Below, one piece after another: positions 57,730 through 64,000 of a DNA stretch of 64,000 nt. Made by a program: the position numbers and the translations under genes. The DNA comes from CAIWHR01 sp963734085 (GTDB lineage: Bacteria; Pseudomonadota; Gammaproteobacteria; Burkholderiales; Casimicrobiaceae), in the NCBI GenBank assembly GCA_963734085.1, contig CAVTFT010000018.1:50069-114068 (forward strand). The letters are read 5' to 3'. The notes beneath the pieces were generated by a model. That model was not told the origin of the DNA and made no database searches. It saw nothing but the letters and a program-made list of their open reading frames with translations. The number at the start of each line of letters is the position of its first letter. Position 1 is the first letter of the stretch.

Positions 57730-59640
57730 CTACGGTTGTGAATGGGCCGGCTGCGCGCTGCCGAACTGAACGCGATAGAGCTCGGCGTAGACGCCGCCCT
57801 TCGCCAGAAGCTCGTCGTTCGTGCCCTGCTCGGCGACGGAACCGCCCTTGAGCACGATGATCTTGTCGGCATCGCGGATCGTCGAGAGCCGGTGCGCGAT
57901 CATGATCACGGTGCGGCCTTTCATCAGCCGCTCGAGCCCCTCGATCACCAGCTGTTCGGATTCGGTGTCGAGCGCCGCCGTCGGCTCGTCGAGAATCAGG
58001 ATCGGCGAGTTGCGGATCAGCGCGCGCGCAATGCCGATCCGCTGGCGCTGACCGCCCGACAGCGTGTCGCCACGCTCGCCGACCATCGTGTCGTAGCCGT
58101 GCGGCATCCGCGCGATGAATTCGTCGGCATTGGCGAGCTTCGCCGCGGCGACGATCTCCTGCTCGGTCGCGTCGGGACGGCCATAGGCGATGTTGTCGCG
58201 GACGGTGCCGTGGAACAGGACCGTCTCCTGAAGCACGAACCCGATCTGCCGGCGCAAACCGGCAAGCGTATAGCTGCGTATGTCGGCGCCATCGATCAGC
58301 ACGCGACCGCCGGTCGGATCGTAGAACCGGGGGATCAGGCTCACGACGGTCGACTTGCCGCCCCCGGTGGGACCGACGATACCGACGACCTCGCCTGCCT
58401 TGATCGTGCAGGTCACGTCGTGCAGCACCGGGGCTTCGGCGCCGTACCCGAACGCCACGTGGTCGAACGTGATCTCGCCGCGCGAGGTACCGGGATCGAC
58501 CGCATCGGCACGTTCGGCGATCACTTCGTCCGCAGCGAGGATCTTCTGGATGCGCTCGAGCCCGACCGCCGTCTGCGCGATCGTGTTCGTCATCTTCGCC
58601 AGGTCCTGCACGGGCTTGAAGAATTTCGACAGATACGCGAGGAACACGGTGAGCGCCCCGATGGTCATCGTTCCGGCAATGATCAGCAACGTTCCGCGCC
58701 AGAGCACGAAGCCGGTGCAGAGCGCGACGACGACCGTGACGACCGGCGACAGCAGCGACTTGATGCGCCGCGCCGCGAGCGCCGCTTGAACCGTCGCATG
58801 GCTCGCGTCTTCCATGCGGTGCGTCTCCAGATCCTGCCGACCGAACGCCTGGACCGCGCGCACCGAACCCAGTCCCCGCTCGACCACGGCGACAATGTCG
58901 CTCTGCCGCTTGCGGACGTTGCGCGTTGCCTCCTTGACCGCCTTCTTGAAGCGCATGACGAAGAGCAGCAGGAACGGCGTGACGCCGACGGCGATCAGCG
59001 CAAAGTCCCAGTTGAGCCAGAACATGAGGCCCAGCATGCCGACGATCGTCATCAGGTCGACGAGGATCCCGAGCGTCGATCCCGATGCAAAGCTCTGCAC
59101 GGTCGACACGTCGTTGGTGATCGTCGAGAGCAGCGTCCCCGTCTGCGCCTGGTCGTAGTAGGCGAGCGACAATCGGTGCAGGTGCTCGTAGATGCGGATG
59201 CGAAGGTCGTTCGCCACCCACTGACCGATGCTTTCCGTGTAGTAGTTGTCAATGTAGCTCGCCACGGCGCTAAACGCGGCGATGATGACCGTCGCGACGC
59301 CTGCAAAGAGCGCGACGCCGAGTGTGTGCCGGCCAAATCCATAGTCGTGCGCCCAGGCGAGCCAGTCGGGGAGCCGGTGATTCCCGAGCGCATCGTCGAG
59401 GACGAGCTTCAGCGGCCACGGCGCGGCGAGACTCATCACCGTCTCGACCATCATCGCGGCGAACACGACGACGAGCCAGCCCCGATAAGGACGGACCAGG
59501 TCGCGGACGAGCGAGAGCATCGTGCCCTTGGGCGGCGGGGCGACGGCGGCCGCGGGCAGGTGCGGGGGCGTCTCTGCGCCGGCGTCAGGCGTGCGGGCTT
59601 GGTCGTTCACGAAAGCGGTGCGAGATCGTCGAGATTGCAA
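57730..59640 (-). CDS. ABC exporter, fused membrane and ATPase domains
   Basis: The 636-residue half-transporter has an N-terminal membrane domain (first helices LVVVFAAMMVETVMSLAAPW and LGVALFAGVATVIIAAF). The nucleotide-binding domain has Walker A GPTGGGKSTVV, signature LSGGQRQRIGIARAL and Walker B ILILDEPTAALD. The family is that of MsbA-like lipid or drug exporters. The first ~40 residues (rich in Pro/Ala) precede an ATG at codon 41 (MLSLVRDLVRPYRGW), which may be the real start. It is encoded next to the phospholipase D-family protein, suggesting a lipid theme, but this is only proximity. Confidence 0.9.
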   Translation of the reverse strand: MQSRRSRTAFVNDQARTPDAGAETPPHLPAAAVAPPPKGTMLSLVRDLVRPYRGWLVVVFAAMMVETVMSLAAPWPLKLVLDDALGNHRLPDWLAWAHDYGFGRHTLGVALFAGVATVIIAAFSAVASYIDNYYTESIGQWVANDLRIRIYEHLHRLSLAYYDQAQTGTLLSTITNDVSTVQSFASGSTLGILVDLMTIVGMLGLMFWLNWDFALIAVGVTPFLLLFVMRFKKAVKEATRNVRKRQSDIVAVVERGLGSVRAVQAFGRQDLETHRMEDASHATVQAALAARRIKSLLSPVVTVVVALCTGFVLWRGTLLIIAGTMTIGALTVFLAYLSKFFKPVQDLAKMTNTIAQTAVGLERIQKILAADEVIAERADAVDPGTSRGEITFDHVAFGYGAEAPVLHDVTCTIKAGEVVGIVGPTGGGKSTVVSLIPRFYDPTGGRVLIDGADIRSYTLAGLRRQIGFVLQETVLFHGTVRDNIAYGRPDATEQEIVAAAKLANADEFIARMPHGYDTMVGERGDTLSGGQRQRIGIARALIRNSPILILDEPTAALDTESEQLVIEGLERLMKGRTVIMIAHRLSTIRDADKIIVLKGGSVAEQGTNDELLAKGGVYAELYRVQFGSAQPAHSQP

Positions 59641-59720
59641 TCATCCTTCGACCTCCGTGTCTGGTCAAGGCGACGATGACGGTACGCATGCAGCTTGTTG
59701 CTCGGCCAGCGCGCAGTCCG

Positions 59721-60458
59721 TCAGCGCAGATCGCCCCACAATGTCTGCATCGCGGCGAGCGCCGCGACGCCCGCCGTTTCGGTGCGCAGGACCCGCGGTC
59801 CGAGGCGCACGGCGACAAAGCGTCGCAAGCGCGCCGCGTCGATCTCGCCTTGTTCGAGTCCGCCTTCCGGACCGACGAGGAGCGCGAGCGGCGACGTGGG
59901 CTTTGGTAACGACGGTAACGACTCGGCGGCTCCCGGCGCCAGCACCACACCGCCTTCGCGCCATGCCGCGAGCCATTCGGCCAGCGAGCGCGGCGCAGCG
60001 ATTTCGGGGATGCGATTGCGCGCGCATTGCTCGCACGCGGCGATCGCGATCTGCCGCCAATGCGCGCGCCGCCGCAGCCCGCGCTCGCCCGAAACCGGCG
60101 CCGCGCTTCGTGCGGTGACGACCGGCTGGATCGCCGCAACGCCCAGCTCGACCGCCTTGCGCACCGCGTAATCCATTGCATCGTTGGCGGCGATGGCTTG
60201 CGCAAGCGTGACCGCGAGCGGCGATTCGCGCTCGACGGGGTCGAACGCGTCGAGGCGCACGGCGGCGCCGCGCCTGTCGATCCTGGTGAGCGTCGCCGCA
60301 TATTCGCCGCCGCTTCCCGTGAACAGCGTCAGCGCAGCACCAACGGTGAGCCGCACGACGCGCACGGCGTGATGAGCGACGGCTTCGGGCAGGTCGACGA
60401 TCGTGCCGGCCATTGCGGGCACGAGATCCAGGGCGACGAAGAACCGCGGTGCCGACAT
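59721..60458 (-). CDS. rsmE: 16S rRNA m3U1498 methyltransferase
   Basis: RsmE methylates N3 of U1498 in 16S rRNA. The 245-residue SPOUT enzyme has an N-terminal PUA-like domain (HHAVRVVRLTVGAALTLFTG) and a trefoil-knot C-terminus with ALLVGPEGGLEQGEIDAARL and VRLGPRVLRTETAGVAAL, the SAM-binding knot. It starts at the ATG at 60458, just 3 bp after the GNAT gene, so the two are probably co-transcribed. Confidence 0.94.
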   Translation of the reverse strand: MSAPRFFVALDLVPAMAGTIVDLPEAVAHHAVRVVRLTVGAALTLFTGSGGEYAATLTRIDRRGAAVRLDAFDPVERESPLAVTLAQAIAANDAMDYAVRKAVELGVAAIQPVVTARSAAPVSGERGLRRRAHWRQIAIAACEQCARNRIPEIAAPRSLAEWLAAWREGGVVLAPGAAESLPSLPKPTSPLALLVGPEGGLEQGEIDAARLRRFVAVRLGPRVLRTETAGVAALAAMQTLWGDLR

Positions 60459-60460
60459 GC

Positions 60461-61306
60461 TTATACGTCGACGAAATCGAAATGACAGTCGTCGTTTTCC
60501 GGCCGAAAGCCGATCCGCGCGTAGATCGCGTTCGACGTCGGATTCGCGAGATCGGTCGTGAGGAAGAGCTTCGCCTTGCCACGGCGGAGCAGTTCTCGCG
60601 CGAGCGCCGCGACGAGCGCCGTGGCGTAGCCCCGCCCGCGCCGATCGGGCAGCGTATAGACCGGCGCAATGCGCGCGAATTCGGGCGCCGCGTCGTTGAA
60701 GCCGACATAGGCCACTGCCGCATCGTCGTCCCAGATCCAGAAATCGCCGCGCTCGACGCGTTTGCCCATCGTCCTCGCGATGCGTTCGGGAGAATCAGGA
60801 ATGCCGACTTCGACGATGAACGCGTTGTGCATCGCGATGAGCCAGGAAAGGTCAGCGGGCGTCGCCAGGCGCGGGGCACCCGCTGCCTCCGATACGACGG
60901 CGACGTCATGCAGTACATGCTGGCGCAGACGCACGCGCAAGACATGGCCCCGTCCCGTGAGCTCGTGCCATCGCCATGCAAACGCCTCGCTCGGATCGAT
61001 CGCCCCGACGACGCCCTGCAACAAAGGCCAGTCGCGCGCGAGATCTTCCGCAAACGCGATTGCCGCGGCGGGGTCGCTTTGCCCGATGATCGCGGGACTC
61101 TCGTCGCGCTGCATCGCCACGCCGCAGACGCCGTCGCCCGCGCAGGTCGCAAGGTAGACGTGCTCGTCCGCCTCGGGAGACGTGCGCTTGAGCGAATGGG
61201 CCCAGCCCAGGAAAAAACTCGCCGATGCTTCGCCGCGCGCGGAGATCGGCGCCGCGGCGGCGAGAAAGGCATCGGGATCGGTGTGGCGGATGACGCGCAT
61301 CGGCAA
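60461..61306 (-). CDS. GNAT-family acetyltransferase, two-domain
   Basis: The 281-residue protein has a typical GNAT core in its C-terminal half: IAPVYTLPDRRGRGYATAL, with the acetyl-CoA loop RRGRGYA, then KLFLTTDLANPTSNAIYARI and IGFRPENDDCHF. The N-terminal half is a second, degenerate GNAT-like or dimerisation unit (EASASFFLGWAHSLKRTSPE). The substrate is not known. The gene lies just upstream of rsmE. Confidence 0.86.
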   Translation of the reverse strand: MPMRVIRHTDPDAFLAAAAPISARGEASASFFLGWAHSLKRTSPEADEHVYLATCAGDGVCGVAMQRDESPAIIGQSDPAAAIAFAEDLARDWPLLQGVVGAIDPSEAFAWRWHELTGRGHVLRVRLRQHVLHDVAVVSEAAGAPRLATPADLSWLIAMHNAFIVEVGIPDSPERIARTMGKRVERGDFWIWDDDAAVAYVGFNDAAPEFARIAPVYTLPDRRGRGYATALVAALARELLRRGKAKLFLTTDLANPTSNAIYARIGFRPENDDCHFDFVDV

Positions 61307-61366
61307 CCCGGCGAAGAAGTGCTACGATTTTCCCACACTCCATGTTTCACTCGGCAGGAGGTTCCC

Positions 61367-61921
61367 ATGGTCAGCCAGAAGACACCCTCGGGCCAGCTCG
61401 GCTGGAAAGCGGCGCCGTTCGATCTGCCCGGCACCGACGGCAGGCGGCACACCCTCGATTCGGTGCGCGGCAATAGCGGCACCGTCGTGATGTTCATCTG
61501 CAACCATTGCCCCTACGTCAAGGCGGTAGTCGACAAGATCGTCCGCGACATGCGCGATCTCGCGACCCATGGCGTGGGCAGCATCGCGATCATGAGCAAC
61601 GACCCCGCCGATTATCCCGAGGATTCGTTCGCCAACATGAAGGCATTCGCCGCGAGCCACGGCTTCCCGTTTCCTTACGTGTTCGACGAGACGCAGGACG
61701 TCGCCCGGACTTACGGTGCCGTCTGCACGCCCGATTTTTTCGGCTTCGATCGCGACGACAAGCTCGCCTATCGCGGCAGGCTCGATGCGTCGGGACGCTC
61801 ACCCGACCTTGCCGCGAGGCGCGAGCTGTTCGACGCGATGGTCCAGGTGGCGAAAACCGGACAGGCGCCGGCGACGCAGAACCCGTCGGTCGGCTGCTCG
61901 ATCAAGTGGCGGCGTGCTTAA
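61367..61921 (+). CDS. Thioredoxin-fold (AhpC/TSA-type) protein
   Basis: The 184-residue cytoplasmic protein has the redoxin fold, with VVMFICNHCPYVKAVVDKIV containing a CPYV variant of the active-site region, and VARTYGAVCTPDFFGFD with a possible resolving cysteine. It ends NPSVGCSIKWRRA, similar to the exported redoxin at 48.7 kb. An AGGAGG site precedes the ATG at 61367. It likely reduces peroxides or disulfides. It faces the GNAT gene divergently. Confidence 0.85.
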   Translation: MVSQKTPSGQLGWKAAPFDLPGTDGRRHTLDSVRGNSGTVVMFICNHCPYVKAVVDKIVRDMRDLATHGVGSIAIMSNDPADYPEDSFANMKAFAASHGFPFPYVFDETQDVARTYGAVCTPDFFGFDRDDKLAYRGRLDASGRSPDLAARRELFDAMVQVAKTGQAPATQNPSVGCSIKWRRA

Positions 61922-62158
61922 GCAAACCAGAACCTGCCTAGAATCGCAGCGAGCGGCCCGAGGCCGCATTTGCCGATGAGGGCCCGCAACGATCTCCGCG
62001 ATAGTGCTTAGGCGGCAACCCGACGGACGACGCCTGATAACGGCTCTCAGTAGCCGTCGATGGGAGCCGACCGGGCGACTGCTTCAGACGGGGAGTGAAG
62101 TTACCCACGTTTCGTGGACAGTTCCAGACAGGCACAATGGCCGTAGGAGGGCTGTGTC

Positions 62159-62455
62159 ATGGAACGCAAGGAACGCCGACACCATACCCGGGAGTTCAAG
62201 CTTGAAGCGGTGCGGTTGGCTGCCGTTGGAGATAAGACCAAGGCCAAGGTGGCGCGGGAACTGGGCGTTCGGGTAAACCAGTTGCGCCAGTGGCGCCTGG
62301 ACTTCGAGGAAGAGGAGCGCAACGGCGTTCCCAAGCCAGAGCTGGCCACGGCGGAGCAAGACCTCGGGACGCTGCGGCGTGAGAACGCCAGGCTGCGGGA
62401 GGAGAACGAGATCTTAAAAAACCGCCCTCGCGGCTTTCCGCGCCCCTATGCGTAG
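62159..62455 (+). CDS. IS3-family transposase orfA, truncated
   Basis: The 98-codon frame is the DNA-binding subunit of an IS3-type transposase: YTREF-like start (HHTREFKLEAVRLAAVGDK), a helix-turn-helix (VARELGVRVNQLRQWRLDFE) and the leucine-zipper-like ELATAEQDLGTLRREN and LREENEILKN. An AAAAAA slippery stretch at the end resembles the programmed frameshift that normally fuses orfA to orfB, but no orfB (DDE domain) follows. The product ends after a short out-of-frame-like tail. It is therefore a remnant. Upstream lies a short palindrome (CCCACG/CGTGG near 62104) that may be part of the old left end. Confidence 0.82.
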   Translation: MERKERRHHTREFKLEAVRLAAVGDKTKAKVARELGVRVNQLRQWRLDFEEEERNGVPKPELATAEQDLGTLRRENARLREENEILKNRPRGFPRPYA

Positions 62456-62647
62456 AAACACCAGGCACCTAGACTGGGCGGGCGTTCGGAGAGTGGCCGC
62501 ATGCTTTTTGGAGGCATTGTCCCCGTCAAAAAACCTGGCCCAGGGGAAGCTACGGACCCAACTGTGGTGGCACGATGAGTGACCCCGTTTAGGAAAGTGA
62601 TCGATTCCGAGTCCCCGTCCGACGCGCTCAATCGGAAGGAGGATGAG
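62456..62647 (+). ncRNA. Possible IS110 left-end/bridge-RNA region
   Basis: This 192-bp non-coding stretch lies just upstream of the IS110-family transposase. In IS110-group elements a bridge RNA is transcribed from the left-end non-coding region. I do not see loops matched to target and donor sequence by eye, and the exact element end is not defined, so this is a placement based on family knowledge. Confidence 0.35.
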
Positions 62648-63997
62648 ATGTCGAAGAATGTGAGCACGCAGTCGGGATTGCCAGTGGTGCATGCGCGAGC
62701 GGCTGGAATAGACATCGGTTCGCGATTTCACGTCGTGGCGGTTGCACCGAATCTGACCGATGAACCGGTGCAGACTTTCCAAGCCTTCACTGCTGATCTT
62801 GTGCGAATGGCGGACTGGCTGGTCGCTCTTGGCATAACGACGGTGGCAATGGAATCGACCGGGGTCTATTGGGTACCAGCATTCGAAGTGCTGGAGAGCC
62901 GTGGACTCGACGTGATCCTGGCCAATGCGCGCGAGGCGAGAGCGGTGCCGGGTCGCAAGAGCGATGTGAATGACGCGCAATGGCTGCAGCGGCTACATGC
63001 GTGCGGACTGTTGCGGGCCAGTTTCCGTCCAGGACGCGACATCGCCGCGCTCCGAGTCTATCTGCGGCTCCGGGAGCGACTTGTCGACTACGGAGCTGCC
63101 CACATCCAACACATGCAGAAGGCGCTGACCTTTATGAACCTGCAGTTGCACCACGTCGTCAGTGATGTGACCGGCGTCACGGGCATGAAGATCATTCGCG
63201 CGATCGTCAGCGGCGAAAGAGATCTGGAAGTGTTGGCCGCCATGCGTGACGTGCGCTGCAAGGCGACTACGGAGACCATTCGTGGCGCACTTACCGGAAA
63301 TTATCAGCCGGAGCATGTTTTTGCGCTCAGACAAGCACTGGCGTTGTATGACTTCTACCAGTCACGGATCGACGAGTGCGATGCGCAGATCGAGCAAGTC
63401 TTGGCCGCGCTGACGGCCGGCAAACCCAACCCCGCCACGCCGCTGCCCCAGCCACGCCATCGAACGAAGCAGCCCAGCGACCTCAACTTCGATCTTCGTC
63501 CGGTGCTGTATCAACTGACCGGGCTCGATTTGACGCAGATCCACGGCATCGGTCCACACTTGGCGCTGCGCCTAATCGGAGAATGTGGCACTGATTTGAG
63601 CAAGTGGCCTTCGGCCAAGCATTTCGCGTCATGGCTGACACTTGCGCCGGGCTGCAAGATCAGCGGCGGCAAGGTGCTGTCGGCGCGGACACGGAAAACG
63701 ACCAACCGATTAGCCGCGCATCTGCGTTTGGCAGCGGTCACGGTCGGACGGACCAGCACCGCACTCGGCGCTTTCTATCGCAGGCTCGCTGCCCGCATCG
63801 GAAAGGCAAAAGCGGTAACTGCGACGGCACGTAAGATCGCCATTCTGTTCTACAACGCCATGCGCTTCGGGAGGGATTACCGAGACCTGGGCGCTGATCA
63901 ATATGAGCGCAAATATCGCGAGCGCGTCATCAAGCATCTCCATCGACGGGCGGCGGAATTCGGTTATACCTTGCAGCAGGTCACGGGTGTTTCTTAG
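62648..63997 (+). CDS. IS110-family transposase
   Basis: The 449-residue recombinase begins MSKNVSTQSGLPVVHARAAG with the RuvC-like DEDD domain. IDIGSRFHVVAVAPN has the first aspartate (D22), TVAMESTGVYWVPAF the glutamate, and GRKSDVNDAQWLQRL the later aspartates. The C-terminal Tnp20 domain, with LDLTQIHGIGPHLALRLIG and LAPGCKISGGKVLSARTRK, includes the serine used in recombination. An AGGAGG site precedes the ATG at 62648; the frame opens 23 codons earlier. The gene reaches the window edge (stop at 63995-63997), so the right end of the element is not visible. Confidence 0.93.
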   Translation: MSKNVSTQSGLPVVHARAAGIDIGSRFHVVAVAPNLTDEPVQTFQAFTADLVRMADWLVALGITTVAMESTGVYWVPAFEVLESRGLDVILANAREARAVPGRKSDVNDAQWLQRLHACGLLRASFRPGRDIAALRVYLRLRERLVDYGAAHIQHMQKALTFMNLQLHHVVSDVTGVTGMKIIRAIVSGERDLEVLAAMRDVRCKATTETIRGALTGNYQPEHVFALRQALALYDFYQSRIDECDAQIEQVLAALTAGKPNPATPLPQPRHRTKQPSDLNFDLRPVLYQLTGLDLTQIHGIGPHLALRLIGECGTDLSKWPSAKHFASWLTLAPGCKISGGKVLSARTRKTTNRLAAHLRLAAVTVGRTSTALGAFYRRLAARIGKAKAVTATARKIAILFYNAMRFGRDYRDLGADQYERKYRERVIKHLHRRAAEFGYTLQQVTGVS

Positions 63998-64000
63998 GAA

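Larger units (their letters stand above)
62456..64000 (+). mobile_element. IS110-family insertion sequence, right end outside window
   Basis: The element is defined by the IS110-family transposase, with its left boundary probably in or near the truncated IS3 orfA and its right end beyond position 64000. IS110 elements usually lack terminal inverted repeats, so the left boundary cannot be fixed by eye. The orfA sequence loses its normal continuation at its 3' end, which suggests the disruption point is around 62430-62460. Confidence 0.6.

Noticed and set aside
62430..62460. Functional IS3 programmed frameshift
   Set aside because: The A6 run is present but no orfB follows, so there is nothing to frameshift into within the window.

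Overview
The window is high-GC DNA (roughly two-thirds G+C by eye), densely coded on both strands. It most resembles a betaproteobacterial chromosome. The supporting clues are the ptsN-hprK-rapZ block, a ybgC-tolQRA run, a class A RNase P RNA, a zinc-finger-poor DksA, type II PyrC, FabI, and a leuS-lptE-holA block. I see no rRNA, tRNA or CRISPR array, and no plasmid or phage core genes. Some features (short repeats, an uninterrupted single-copy gene set) would suit an environmental betaproteobacterium, but I cannot name a genus.

Layout. 0-3.6 kb: end of ptsN, hprK, rapZ, ubiX and a Lon-N-domain protein. 3.6-6.7 kb: yebC, ruvC, ruvA, ruvB. 6.9-9.2 kb: ybgC-tolQ-tolR-tolA, with tolB/pal absent. 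9.2-13 kb (minus strand): a lipoprotein, a two-lobed aspartyl-protease-like protein and a large PilZ-like protein, followed by a 268-bp inverted-repeat element. 13.5-16.1 kb: a periplasmic FKBP, ferredoxin-NADP reductase, a GNAT enzyme and a small lipoprotein. 16.1-21.6 kb (minus): a tightly packed operon of SPFH-HTH, DUF4019, zinc-ribbon membrane protein, DUF3025, a four-helix membrane protein and an SDR, behind dsbC. 21.6-25.1 kb (minus): a UbiH-family monooxygenase, hslV, a 225-bp-period direct repeat and a STAS protein. 25.4-28.3 kb: two membrane proteins, dksA, pyrC and rnpB.

28.3-32 kb (minus): an FAD oxidoreductase, fabI and two SodC-family lipoproteins. 32.2-36.8 kb (plus): bdhA, an internally deleted CoA-transferase remnant, a full CoA-transferase and hslU. 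36.8-42.6 kb: an AEC transporter, a SAF-domain dehydrogenase, an acyltransferase, and a secreted propeller/beta-helix protein behind a good sigma-54 promoter match. 42.7-48.6 kb (minus): a lipoprotein, LysE, an ABC-2 exporter set with short repeats between its genes, and a YVTN propeller. 48.7-52.3 kb: a redoxin, a DsbD/ScsB-type reductase and an UPF0016 transporter. 52.4-56.6 kb: leuS-lptE-holA. 56.7-61.9 kb: phospholipase D, an ABC exporter, rsmE, a GNAT enzyme and a thioredoxin-fold protein. The window closes with a truncated IS3-family orfA and an IS110-family transposase.

Functional themes. Several blocks serve the envelope: Tol, LptE, DsbC, the DsbD/ScsB-type reductase with its redoxin partner, SodC, FKBP and the SPFH operon. 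BdhA plus the CoA-transferase would carry 3-hydroxybutyrate to acetoacetyl-CoA. HslV and HslU, normally adjacent, are encoded 12 kb apart on opposite strands. The strongest candidates for new biology are the SPFH-HTH operon, the sigma-54-preceded propeller/beta-helix protein, the CoA-transferase deletion remnant and the repeat elements. All functions are inferred from sequence reading without database searches.
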